Below, one piece after another: positions 34,276 through 43,535 of a stretch of DNA of 64,000 nt. A program made the translations under genes and the position numbers. Source of the stretch: Chryseobacterium aquifrigidense (GTDB lineage: Bacteria; Bacteroidota; Bacteroidia; Flavobacteriales; Weeksellaceae); NCBI RefSeq assembly GCF_006716485.1, contig NZ_VFPD01000001.1:2586008-2650007 (forward strand), in the 5' to 3' direction. The first letter of the stretch is position 1, and each line of letters begins with the position of its first letter. The notes below the pieces were generated by a model. It was not told where the DNA came from. It saw only the letters and a program-made list of their open reading frames with translations, and did not search any database.

Positions 34276-37116
34276 TTAAAATTCCATCTGAATACCGAAC
34301 ATAAACTGTCTGACAGCGGGATAACCGAATTGAGCAAATGAACCTGCCACATAGGTTTGGCCAGCCTGCAACTGACTCTCTCCGGATCCTACTGCTACCT
34401 CCGGATCACCTTTAAAACTGGTCCAGGTTAATAAATTCTGAGCCTGCGCATACACTCTTAATGAGTTGAGCGGAATATCATTTCCCAGATTTTTTTTACT
34501 GAAAGTATAGCCAATCATTAAGGTCCGGAATCTCAGATAATCTGATTTCTCCAGGAACTAATCGGATGATCTCAGTCCTACTGTCGTAGGTTTTGGCAGC
34601 ACATCAGTATCTCCTGGGTTTTTCCAGTAATTAAATGCATCTACACTCATATTATATTTTCTATTAGAGGGATTCTGCAGCATTTGTGACTGATAGTTAT
34701 AGGTATATGCGCCCGTTTTGAAAGAAAAGTCGGCAGAAAGATCAAATCCATAGACTTCAAGGCTCAGCCCAAATCCCCCAAAAAATTTTGGCAGCGGGCT
34801 TTTATCTGTAATATCCTTTTTATCCAAAGAACTATTGTAAACATCTGTGGCTGTTCTTCCATTTACTGAATAAAAATTTTCTCCGGTACCCGGGATAGTT
34901 CTGTCTGTGTAATACAGTGCTTTTCCATCAGCAGGATTTACTCCGGCATACTCTACCAACCTATAGAAATAAGGAATCTCACCTACTTTTAAAGAGGTCT
35001 CACCTAAATTTCTCTGTGTATTTGTGCCATCAAGAGAAAGTATTTTAGCTCTTTGCCAGGAAGCGTTGCCGCGTAATGAAAGTTTTATATTTTCCTTTTT
35101 AATCACATCAAAGGTAAATTCTGTCTCAATTCCCTCAGTACGCATGTTACCCAGGTTTTGATACATAGAATAACTTCCTGATTCGTAAGGCATAGGCAGG
35201 AGCTGGATAAAATCTTTACGGTCTGAACGGTATACTTCAGCAGCACCTCTGAATCTGCTTTTCAGGAAGGCAAAATCAACCCCTAAATTGGTTGTTCTGT
35301 TTGTTTCCCATTTAATATCAGGATTTCCAATAACATCTGTAGGAACCATTGTTCCTCCGGTTCCGTAATCTCCATAGGCAACATATCCTATATTGGCATA
35401 ATTGGGTATATTCCTGTCATTACCGGTTATCCCATACGATGCTCTCAGTTTAAGGTCATTAAAAAAACTTTGGCTAAGAAAATCTTCCTTGCCGATATTC
35501 CATGCTACACTGCTGCTCCAGAATACCCCCGATTTGTTATTGGCACCGAATTTTGAGCTTTTATCCTGACGAATAGAAGCTGTCACTAAGTATTTTTTCT
35601 GATAATTATATTCAAAAAGACCTAATAAGGAAAAGAGGGTACTTCTTACTTTACTTCCTGTAAAGGTATTTTTATCTGAAGGAGTTGTATTAGATGGTAC
35701 ATCAGAATTCGGATTTTTATAGTTGGTACCACTTGCTGTAATATCTTCTGTAAATTCATTACTGAATTCTACAATACCTGTTGCACCCAGATAGTGATCA
35801 TTCAGTTGCTTCCTGAAATCCAATCTGTTTCCATAAATATAATTGAATACATAGAATGTTGATTTTGTCAGTTTACCTAATCCACCAGCCCCATTGGTCG
35901 TAAGGTCTAATTGTGAACCTTTTTTGATGTTTGTAGTATTTACCAGATTGTCATATAAAGAATTAAAATACATTCTGTAGGACAAGCCGTCGTTGAATTT
36001 ATATTCTCCAAAAATATTTCCGGATGCTCTTAATCTTTGTTCAATATCAGGTACATTTCTTAAAGATTCCACTACATTCGATCCTGCTCTCAGCTTTAAA
36101 TTATAGGATCCATCAGAATTATATACCGGCTCAAACGAATTGTACCTGTACATAGCACCAAACGGGCTTTGAGTATTATTTCTGTCCCGGATATTCTGCG
36201 TATTTTGGTAAGCAGCCCCCAGGTCTAACCCTACTTTTAACTGGTCACTGAGGTTATTTTCAAAATTAAATCTTCCTGTATATCTGTCCAGGCCATTTAT
36301 ATCTCGTACGATACCATCATCTTTATCATATCCAAGGGAGTAGTAGAATTTATTTTTAGCTCCTCCACCTCTTGCTGCAAGCAGATAACTCTGAAGAAAA
36401 GATGTTCTTAAAATATCTTTCTGCCAGTTATGATCCAATTTCAAAAGGGCTTCTTCATCCGCGGGGGTATAAACAGGCAGTCCTCCCAGCCCGAGTGCAT
36501 TCATTTCTTTTTCATATTGCAGTTTCTGAGCAGAATTCATCATTTCGAAATTAAGTTCTTTATCAGAAATTTTTTGTGAAAATCCGAGTCTGCTTTCAAA
36601 TGAATACTGAGTTTTGCCACTTCTTCCCTTTTTTGTACTGACAACAATCACTCCATTCGCTCCTCTTGAACCATATTGGGCAGTTGCTGCGGCATCTTTC
36701 AGCACGACCATACTTTCAATATCATTTCCATTAACTGCGCTGAATTGTCTGGCTGTCATATAAATTCCATCTACGACATACAGAGGTTCTGAACTTCCGT
36801 TAAAGCCTGCAATACCACGAATATTAATTTCAGCAGCAGCACCCGGCTGTCCGTTTTTAGCCTGTACAAATACTCCGGAAGCACGCCCCTGCAGCATATT
36901 ACCTATAGAAGTAGCTGGAGTTTGTGTTTTTAACTCATCTGCCGTAATAACAGACTGAGCCTGAGCAATTTCATCTTTGGTTTTTTTCTGATATCCCGTT
37001 ACAATAACTCCTTCAATTTCTCTCCGGATGGTATCATTTTTTATTTTCTGTGCATAAACTGTATGCCCCGCAAAGAACAAAACACCTGCACTTAAAACAT
37101 AAAGTTTTACATTCAT
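34276..37116 (-). pseudogene. SusC/RagA-family transporter interrupted by an amber codon
   Basis: The full frame would encode about 946 residues, like the paralogue at 29287-32082. The signal peptide MNVKLYVLSAGVLFFAGHTV, plug (VLKDAAATAQYGSRGANGVI) and barrel are normal up to TVGLRSSD. A TAG at 34558-34560 then stops translation, and the same frame resumes with FLEKSDYLRFRTLMIGYTFS to the terminal FMFGIQMEF. The paralogue has Gln at this position (DSDQWIEKSDYLRLRSL), so a single CAG-to-TAG change explains it. The truncated 852-aa product lacks about 94 residues including the C-terminal beta-signal needed for outer-membrane insertion. A sequencing error or recent mutation are both possible; no frame decay is seen elsewhere. 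Confidence 0.85.
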
Positions 37117-37143
37117 CTTTAGCAGCTTTAATATAATAGATTA

Positions 37144-37174
37144 CAAATATGTTTATAAAAATCAACACATTCAA
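37144..37174 (-). promoter_or_regulatory. Promoter of SusCD pair 1
   Basis: On the minus strand TTG (37172-37174), 20 bp and CATATTTG (37144-37151), the same elements and spacing as the promoter of pair 2. Confidence 0.6.
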
Positions 37175-37471
37175 TTTTTAAAAAGCTGATAAACAAGCGT
37201 TTAAATTATAATATTTTCGTTAAAATGAATTATTAAAGAAAGCTACCTAGCAAGACTGTTGAAAAAAAAAGTAAAAAAAACCATTTTATTTAATAATAAC
37301 AGAATCTTAACGATTCTTAAAAATATCGGCACCTTACCGATATTTCGTAAAATCAATAAAAAAAATCAGAGTATTTTTTTATTTTTCAAAAAAAAATTCA
37401 AAAAAAAACCAATGTAAACATTCAGAAAAAACTTAATAAATGCCATAAAAAAAGGCAAATCAAATAATAAA
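37175..37471. other. Very AT-rich spacer upstream of SusCD pair 1
   Basis: Contains long A-tracts (such as 37260-37290 and 37380-37410) and no credible gene. A phased A-tract bend is possible but was not measured. Confidence 0.45.
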
Positions 37472-37506
37472 AAATAAAGCATTCCATAATCTGTAATGCT
37501 TTATTT
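37472..37506 (-). terminator. Terminator of the HMG-CoA synthase gene
   Basis: AAATAAAGCATT and AATGCTTTATTT form a 12-bp perfect stem; on the minus strand a T-rich run follows. It lies 24 bp after the mvaS stop. Confidence 0.85.
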
Positions 37507-37530
37507 CTGTTTATATGCCTATGATCATTG

Positions 37531-38859
37531 TTACTTTCGGAACCTATAATATCGTGCCCCAATTAAAACCGGATTTTCCTCTTCAATAGAAACAAGCCCG
37601 AAACCTTTATAATTTATATTTACAGATTCTTTCAATTGTTTTCTGTGAAGTCTTTCATAGGTTTCAAAGTTTACGGCGGTTCTTTGGTTCAAACTTTCAA
37701 ACAAATTCCATTTCTCTACAACCTTTTTCCAGTTCGGGGAAACTTTTCCGGCAAACACTTTTGATTTTGAACCACTTCCATAGCCCACAAAACCGATTTC
37801 TTTTCCAGAAAGGTCTTCGTTCTCGTTGAAAGATGTTTGTAATGCTGAAAGGAACGCCATAAAAATAGAAGCGGTGTACATATTTCCAATCTCAGAAGAA
37901 GCTCTCTGGGTCTTTTCTATCTTATCATTAATTAATTTCAGATAGTTTTCTGACTTAGCAACTGCTTTTTGTTCATCTGCTGTTTCATAGGAAAGACCAT
38001 TTTCCAGGCTATAAATTTCGGTAAAAACCCTTTTCCCATGGAACGCATAAGGAAGGTGGAAAATAATGTACTTCCAGTTTTCATAGGGTTTTTCCTGCCC
38101 TGTTATTTCTTTATAATGATGATAAGCTTCTTTGATTCTATCCTGATAGCACTGATTAGAATATTGTCCGTCAAAAACGGGTTCATCCGTGAAAATTTCA
38201 ATCTTGTCAGGATATGCTTCCGGAGCACCCTTCAAGTCATCTTTATGATACGACCTTCTCGGTTTGAAAAAATCAAATACACTTTCTGAAGCTACTCCCC
38301 AGTTATTTTCTATTTCAAGAAGATCGGGTTTTGAGGAAATCAAAAGAGCAACAGCACCGCCTCCTTGTGTATATTCTCCTGATGAAGCCAATTCATATTT
38401 CGCATAATCACTGGCAATGACCACTGCTTTTTTATCAGGGTTTACTCTTACAAAGTCCAGAGCGTTATGTAAAGCATCTACTCCTCCAACACAGGCAAAA
38501 GTCATATCAAGTACATCACAGTTTCTGAAACACCTTGTTCCAAATTCTTCTTCCAGTACTTTTTCTACCATCTGTACAGCATAGGAAGCTGTTGGTTTTG
38601 CGGCATCCACTGCACTTTCTGTTCCAAGATATACTCTTGCTATTTCTTTAGGATTAATTTGATAGTCTTTTATAAGCTTTAGTAATGCTTCTGCTGCAAA
38701 AGTGGCAGCATCTTCGTGAACGTCAGAAAGTCCCATTTTATGAAGACCTAAGCCTTTTTCCAATTTCGCTGGTTCTATTCCTCTTTTTTCCGCTAAATCC
38801 TTAATCTCCAAATATAAACCAGGCACATAATAACCCGCTGCTTCAATTCCAAAACTCAT
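37531..38859 (-). CDS. mvaS: Hydroxymethylglutaryl-CoA synthase
   Basis: 442 aa. It condenses acetyl-CoA with acetoacetyl-CoA to HMG-CoA, the entry to the mevalonate pathway that Flavobacteriia use for isoprenoids. The catalytic Cys is Cys123 in LDMTFACVGGVDAL and the general-acid Glu is Glu81 in LGTESAVDAAKPT. Further conserved parts are GGGAVALLIS and FGYGSG-like VGYGSGSKSKVF. The length fits this group of bacterial HMG-CoA synthases. Monocistronic, with its own terminator. Confidence 0.93.
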   Translation of the reverse strand: MSFGIEAAGYYVPGLYLEIKDLAEKRGIEPAKLEKGLGLHKMGLSDVHEDAATFAAEALLKLIKDYQINPKEIARVYLGTESAVDAAKPTASYAVQMVEKVLEEEFGTRCFRNCDVLDMTFACVGGVDALHNALDFVRVNPDKKAVVIASDYAKYELASSGEYTQGGGAVALLISSKPDLLEIENNWGVASESVFDFFKPRRSYHKDDLKGAPEAYPDKIEIFTDEPVFDGQYSNQCYQDRIKEAYHHYKEITGQEKPYENWKYIIFHLPYAFHGKRVFTEIYSLENGLSYETADEQKAVAKSENYLKLINDKIEKTQRASSEIGNMYTASIFMAFLSALQTSFNENEDLSGKEIGFVGYGSGSKSKVFAGKVSPNWKKVVEKWNLFESLNQRTAVNFETYERLHRKQLKESVNINYKGFGLVSIEEENPVLIGARYYRFRK

Positions 38860-38998
38860 AATTGTCTAAATTTTAAACGAATTTATGAAAGATAATGCAA
38901 AAAACAGTGGTAAAAAATGCTAATTTTTGCAACATCATTAAAAACCAATGTATTTAAAAATATAATCCTGCAATTTAGGTACACTTCATGATAAAAGT

Positions 38999-39022
38999 AA
39001 AGCCAGCAAATCTGCCGGCTTT
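38999..39022 (-). terminator. Terminator of the M1 aminopeptidase gene
   Basis: AAAGCCAGCA pairs with TGCCGGCTTT (one mismatch) around AATC; it lies just after the stop codon at 39033. Confidence 0.7.
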
Positions 39023-39032
39023 ATTTATTTAC

Positions 39033-41543
39033 TTACTTATAATTTTCAATTGCTTTATTGATGACATCAATCTGCTTATTGATGCTCGCAGCGTTTTGTG
39101 GATTCTGTTTCAGCAGTTCCATTTTTTTGCTCAAACCATCTTTCAGCATCTGCACCATCATCATTTTAGCCTGTGGATTGCCTGTCATCTGATTTTTGGC
39201 ATATCCTGCTACTTTTGTAATGCTTTCTGTAGCTTTCAGGTTATCAGAAGTCATGATCCAGTTGAAACCGTCTTCTGCTGCTTTTCCCAATTCAGGATTC
39301 TGGAATTTAATGAAGGGATAAAAAGTGGCAAGAGGCGCAATATTTTCTATCTGAGATACAATTTTATTCTTGACAATAATCGGAAGTAATTGTGCTCTGA
39401 GTTCGTCTGATGCTCCTTTCATATCAATTTTATCAGCCAGATTACTGGCTTTTGACGGGTCAATAGAAAGAAGTGCACTCAGAGAACTTCCTTTTACTGC
39501 ATTGGAAACAGCATTCACTCCTTTTTCAAATAAAGGAAGGTATTTTTTATCTTTTGTTTTTCCTAAAGCCGTAATAGCTGCAGCCTGGGATAATGTTTTC
39601 GGATCGTTGGAAGCCAGTTTTTCAACTTCAGCACCCAGCGCTTTCATTTGTTCAGGATTAGTAAGATCCAGCAAATTCAATGCTTTTATTCTTACTCTGA
39701 AGAAAGGATCTTTCAATGCAGCAGCCAACAGTTTTACAGAGGCCGGACTTTTTGCAGTCTGATCTTTAAGTCCGTTTAAAGCCAGATATCTGCTTTTGAA
39801 CTCTTTAGAATTGGTAAACTGCATCAGGTTTTGTTCCGGAGTTTTAGTATCTGTAATATCAGCCAGTAAAACTCCGTCTGCATTGATATTGATAAGATCA
39901 GGAGCTTTAGAAACATCAAAACTAAATGTATTTTTTGATTCTGCATTTACCCAGACATTATATCTTTTAGGTTTTCCATTATCATATACATCAATTGCCA
40001 GAGGAAATTCAAATGGCTTTTCCTGAGTTTGATTAATTGTAACAGCAACCTGCTTTTTCACGGGCTCAAATGTAGAGGTGTAATTAATCTTCGGATTTCC
40101 GTTTCCGAAATACCACTGATTAAAGAACCAGTTCAGGTCTTTACCGGATACTTTTTCAAAAGAAAGCCTTAATTGATGAGCTTCTGCATTCTGATATTCG
40201 TTTGTTTTCAGGTAATCATTCATTCCTGCAAAGAAGGCATCATCTCCAAGATAGTTTCTCAGCATGTTTAAAATACTTCCTCCTTTCTGATAGGTTACCA
40301 GATCAAAAACATCTTCGCGGGATTCATAGTTGAACCTTACCAGATTTTTATTAAAATCGGATGGATTGTGAAGATAATTATTCACATCGGTCATCAGGTG
40401 ATAATCTGCCTGATCTTTTCCGTATTTGTATTCATTCCAAAGGTATTCGGAATAGTTGGCAAAAGATTCATTAACTGTTAGATTACTCCAGCTTTCTGCT
40501 GTAACAAGATCTCCAAACCAATGATGGAACAGTTCGTGAGCAATAGTATCTTCCCATGTATTTTCATCAATAAGCTGTCCCGGTTTCTGTAGGATGTCAC
40601 TTCCATGAAGTGTTGCAGTGGTATTTTCCATCGCACCGCTTACATAATCTCTGCCTGAAATCTGAGCATATTTTGCCCATGGATAATCATAGTTCAGTTT
40701 TTTGGAGAAAAATTCGATCATTTCCGGAGTATTTCCGTAGATCTGCTTAGCGTAAGGTTCGTATTCTTTTTCAATGTAATAATCAACCGGAATATTTTTC
40801 CATTTGTCTTTTACAATGGCATATTCTCCTACGCCCATAAAGAAAAGATAAGTGGAATGTCTTTTATCCATCACCCAGTGATCTGTTCTAAGCCCGTTGG
40901 ATTCTTTTTTAGATTCTTTCAGAAGACCATTGGAAAGGGTTACGTATTTATCAGGAACCGTCATATAGATTTCCTGTGTAGTCTTTTGATTAGGTTTATC
41001 AATTGTTGGAAACCATGCGGAAGACGATTCTGTTTCTCCCTGTGTCCAGATTTGTGTAGGCATATCCGGATCTGTTCCCTGAGGATTGATGAAATACAGC
41101 CCTTTTGCATCATTAATTGCCATACTTTCCTGCTGTTTTATCTCATTCGGGCGGGAAGTGTATTTGATATAAACTGTATACTCCTGATTTTTCTGGTATG
41201 TTTTATCAAGGTTGATTTTCAGAATATCATCTTTATAATCATATTTCAAAGGAGATTTCTTCCCGTTATTATCAAGAGCTACTTCATGAATCAACATTGC
41301 TTTTGCATCAAGGGTAAGCTCATTCGTTGCATAGAAATAAGGTGAGGCGGTAAGCCATTCTTCCCCATTCATCTGTTCTTTCTGATAATCAAAATTTACT
41401 TTTAGCTTGGTGTGCTTAAGTTCCGTTACTTTGGTGGGAGTAGCTCTGTATACTTTTTCCCTTCCTGAAGTTTCGGTTTGTGCTGATACATTGGCGGAAA
41501 ATAAAATCCCGAGTATAGCAATTGATAAAATGGCCTTTCTCAT
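39033..41543 (-). CDS. Secreted M1-family aminopeptidase
   Basis: 836 aa with a Sec signal peptide (about 1-21, ending VSAQ). The exopeptidase motif GAMEN is in VSGAMENTTATLHG near 303. The gluzincin site HELFHHW with the third zinc ligand Glu in TVNESFANY is near 333-360. A C-terminal HEAT-like helical region (about 560-830) follows. It releases N-terminal residues from peptides in the periplasm or at the surface. It is closer to the bacterial M1 group of secreted peptidases than to cytosolic PepN. It lies 23 bp after a small uncharacterised gene, a possible two-gene operon. Confidence 0.93.
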   Translation of the reverse strand: MRKAILSIAILGILFSANVSAQTETSGREKVYRATPTKVTELKHTKLKVNFDYQKEQMNGEEWLTASPYFYATNELTLDAKAMLIHEVALDNNGKKSPLKYDYKDDILKINLDKTYQKNQEYTVYIKYTSRPNEIKQQESMAINDAKGLYFINPQGTDPDMPTQIWTQGETESSSAWFPTIDKPNQKTTQEIYMTVPDKYVTLSNGLLKESKKESNGLRTDHWVMDKRHSTYLFFMGVGEYAIVKDKWKNIPVDYYIEKEYEPYAKQIYGNTPEMIEFFSKKLNYDYPWAKYAQISGRDYVSGAMENTTATLHGSDILQKPGQLIDENTWEDTIAHELFHHWFGDLVTAESWSNLTVNESFANYSEYLWNEYKYGKDQADYHLMTDVNNYLHNPSDFNKNLVRFNYESREDVFDLVTYQKGGSILNMLRNYLGDDAFFAGMNDYLKTNEYQNAEAHQLRLSFEKVSGKDLNWFFNQWYFGNGNPKINYTSTFEPVKKQVAVTINQTQEKPFEFPLAIDVYDNGKPKRYNVWVNAESKNTFSFDVSKAPDLININADGVLLADITDTKTPEQNLMQFTNSKEFKSRYLALNGLKDQTAKSPASVKLLAAALKDPFFRVRIKALNLLDLTNPEQMKALGAEVEKLASNDPKTLSQAAAITALGKTKDKKYLPLFEKGVNAVSNAVKGSSLSALLSIDPSKASNLADKIDMKGASDELRAQLLPIIVKNKIVSQIENIAPLATFYPFIKFQNPELGKAAEDGFNWIMTSDNLKATESITKVAGYAKNQMTGNPQAKMMMVQMLKDGLSKKMELLKQNPQNAASINKQIDVINKAIENYK

Positions 41544-41566
41544 CGGTCTGCTTTATTATTTTAGAA

Positions 41567-41785
41567 TTATTTTTTGATGATGATTTCGAAAATATCATTG
41601 ACTAGGGTTTCATAGTCCCCTTTTTTAAGCTGTTCTTTTGTTTTTGCAAAGGCTTTTTTGAGTTCACTTTCCGGATTTTCGTCATCCACAATTTCTGCTG
41701 ATGCTACTCCTTTCAACTGAAGTACTGCATTTTTCAATGCTTCAATATCTGCATTTTCTTCTATATTAATTTTTAAATACTTCAT
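41567..41785 (-). CDS. Small uncharacterised acidic/basic protein
   Basis: 72 aa: MKYLKINIEENADIEALKNA at the N terminus, then a short strand (VASAEIVDD) and a charged helix (ESELKKAFAKTKEQLKKGDY), ending DIFEIIIKK. The layout, a strand-helix-strand start plus a Lys-rich helix with a GDYET-like turn, resembles small antitoxin-like proteins (DUF2683 type), but no toxin gene is adjacent. No firm family. It precedes the M1 aminopeptidase gene by 23 bp on the same strand, which supports its being a real gene. Confidence 0.55.
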   Translation of the reverse strand: MKYLKINIEENADIEALKNAVLQLKGVASAEIVDDENPESELKKAFAKTKEQLKKGDYETLVNDIFEIIIKK

Positions 41786-42016
41786 AATTTATTTTTAAGC
41801 ATTTTACATTGATGATTTACTACCAGTCAGTAAGCCGCTTTACAAAAAGGAGTTCAAACGACCGGAGTTGTTCTTTCAAATGTAAGAAACAATTACCAAA
41901 AGAAAGTGCGCTAAAGTATTTATATTCTGATTTCCCAACTAATGGGTACAGGTAATGCTGTCTACTCATATTAAAAATGATAGACGTAAATAAAAAAATA
42001 AAGTAATATAAGAATA

Positions 42017-42811
42017 TTAAATCGCTACAGGAGCTTTGATTCCCGGATGTGGATCATAATTTTCTAAGGTAAAGTCTTCGAAATCGAAATCAAAGATATC
42101 TTTAACATCAGGGTTTAGTTTCATTGTTGGAAGTGCTCTTGGCTCTCTTCCAAGTTGTCTGTTTACCTGCTCAAAGTGATTATTATAGATATGAACATCT
42201 CCGAAGCTGTGCACATAATCTCCTACTTCAAGATCACAAACCTGTGCGACCATCATCAACAGTAATGCATAGCTTGCAATATTGAAAGGTACACCAAGGA
42301 AAACATCAGCACTTCTCTGATACAGCTGTAAGGATAGTTTACCATCAGCTACGTAAAACTGAAACAAAGCATGACAAGGAGCCAAAGCCATGTTAGGAAT
42401 TTCTGCAACATTCCATGCGGATACAATCAGTCTTCTGGAATCCGGGTTCTTCTTGATCTGGTCAATTACTTCTGTAATCTGATCTACCACTTTTCCATCT
42501 GCACCGCTCCAGCTTCTCCATTGTGCTCCGTAAACAGGTCCCAGATCTCCGTTTTCATTTGCCCACTCATCCCAGATGCTTACTCCGTTATCATTAAGAT
42601 ACTTAATATTGGTATCTCCTTTCAGGAACCAAAGTAATTCGTAGATAATGGATTTCAAATGCACTTTTTTTGTGGTTACCAAAGGAAATCCTTTTGACAG
42701 ATCATATCTCAGCTGATATCCGAAGACACTCCTTGTTCCGGTGCCTGTTCTGTCGGTTTTATCAGTTCCGTTGTCTAAAATATGCTGTAAAAGATCCAGG
42801 TAGTTTTGCAT
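42017..42811 (-). CDS. thyA: Thymidylate synthase
   Basis: 264 aa from ATG 42811, which gives [20 protein letters not shown] and exactly the length of E. coli ThyA; the ATG 8 codons earlier is less likely. It methylates dUMP to dTMP with methylene-THF. The catalytic Cys is in [13 protein letters not shown], the dUMP-binding RRLIVSAWN and [19 protein letters not shown] are present, and it ends [16 protein letters not shown] on the minus strand (42833-42840) is a likely -7 element 21 bp before the start. No dfr (folA) follows in this window. Confidence 0.97.
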   Translation of the reverse strand: MQNYLDLLQHILDNGTDKTDRTGTGTRSVFGYQLRYDLSKGFPLVTTKKVHLKSIIYELLWFLKGDTNIKYLNDNGVSIWDEWANENGDLGPVYGAQWRSWSGADGKVVDQITEVIDQIKKNPDSRRLIVSAWNVAEIPNMALAPCHALFQFYVADGKLSLQLYQRSADVFLGVPFNIASYALLLMMVAQVCDLEVGDYVHSFGDVHIYNNHFEQVNRQLGREPRALPTMKLNPDVKDIFDFDFEDFTLENYDPHPGIKAPVAI

Positions 42812-42832
42812 TTTGAATGAGATTTTAAGTTC

Positions 42833-42840
42833 CAAATTTA
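42833..42840 (-). promoter_or_regulatory. -7 element of thyA
   Basis: Minus strand TAAATTTG fits TAnnTTTG, 21 bp before the ATG. No well-placed TTG; the T-run of the preceding terminator occupies the -33 region. Confidence 0.5.
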
Positions 42841-42849
42841 GTAAAAACC

Positions 42850-42886
42850 AACAAAAAAAGCACCCACTTTTATGAATGCTTTTTAT
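42850..42886 (-). terminator. Probable terminator of the Gre-like gene
   Basis: On the minus strand AAAAAGCA and TGCTTTTT pair around an imperfect interior, followed by seven T. It lies between the Gre-like stop and the thyA promoter. Confidence 0.55.
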
Positions 42887-42946
42887 ACCGGTGATGTTTA
42901 TTTTCTATTAAAGAACTGGATATCTGCAATCTAACAGATATTAATT

Positions 42947-43387
42947 TTACCATATATTTTCAATGGTCTGATGAATGGTATTAACAATGAATGTTTCTCC
43001 TGTTTTTTTACCATACATGACTTTCACCAGGGGTGACTCTGCAGAAACAGTCATGATTTTCTGGTTCCCAACAGTAATCTCTCCCATGGAAGCAGCTACA
43101 TAAAATAATCCTTTATTGGTTTTTACCAGTGCTCCGTTCTGAACTTTTTCCGAAGGATCTGACGTTATTTTCTGCAAAACTGCCTGCTGATTCAATACTT
43201 CATTAAGTTGTCTCTGCAGATTATTGATTTCCTGCTGAAGCATTTCTCTTCCGGTTTCGTATTTGTCCCCCATTGAGCTTTTCGTATCGTTATTGGACGC
43301 TCGTGTTTCTGAAATAAGGTTTTCAAAATACCGGATTTTATCGGCAGCTTTTGCTTTGATGATATTGATTATTTCCTGTTTGTTCAT
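42947..43387 (-). CDS. GreA/GreB-like transcription factor family protein
   Basis: 146 aa. An N-terminal charged coiled coil (about 1-75, EINNLQRQLNEVLNQQAVLQ, with STKSSMGDKYETGREML in the hairpin) is followed by a small C-terminal FKBP-like domain (NGALVKTNKGLFYVAAS, SPLVKVMYGKKTGETFIVN). This matches the GreA/GreB two-part layout, with the SPLxKxxxGKKxGE signature of the C-terminal domain. It may modulate RNA polymerase through the secondary channel. In related genomes such proteins are often mislabelled 3-oxoacyl-ACP synthase. The acidic pair at the coiled-coil tip typical of cleavage factors is less clear, so RNA cleavage is not assured. Confidence 0.7.
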   Translation of the reverse strand: MNKQEIINIIKAKAADKIRYFENLISETRASNNDTKSSMGDKYETGREMLQQEINNLQRQLNEVLNQQAVLQKITSDPSEKVQNGALVKTNKGLFYVAASMGEITVGNQKIMTVSAESPLVKVMYGKKTGETFIVNTIHQTIENIW

Positions 43388-43428
43388 TGTAATGGTGGAT
43401 TTTTATTGCAGGGCAGATAAACCACCCC

Positions 43429-43467
43429 GTCAAAATCATAGATTTTGACACCCCTCCGGCGGAGGGG
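43429..43467. repeat. Two adjacent perfect inverted repeats
   Basis: GTCAAAATC-ATA-GATTTTGAC (43429-43449), one base apart from CCCCTCC-GGC-GGAGGGG (43451-43467). Both have complete arms. They form a tandem hairpin pair of contrasting composition between two minus-strand genes. It looks like a dispersed intergenic element and no T-run marks a terminator. Confidence 0.7.
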
Positions 43468-43535
43468 AATTGAGTACCTCTAAAGGCTAGTCGTTAAAAT
43501 CTACTGTTTAAGCTAAGTTTCAAAGACAATATTTT

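Noticed and set aside
34276..34518. Separate 80-aa gene after the SusC
   Set aside because: It is the in-frame end of the interrupted SusC gene, starting at an internal Met.
27812..37116. Carbohydrate utilisation locus
   Set aside because: The tandem SusCD pairs lack any glycoside hydrolase, sensor or sulfatase; a glycan substrate is not supported.
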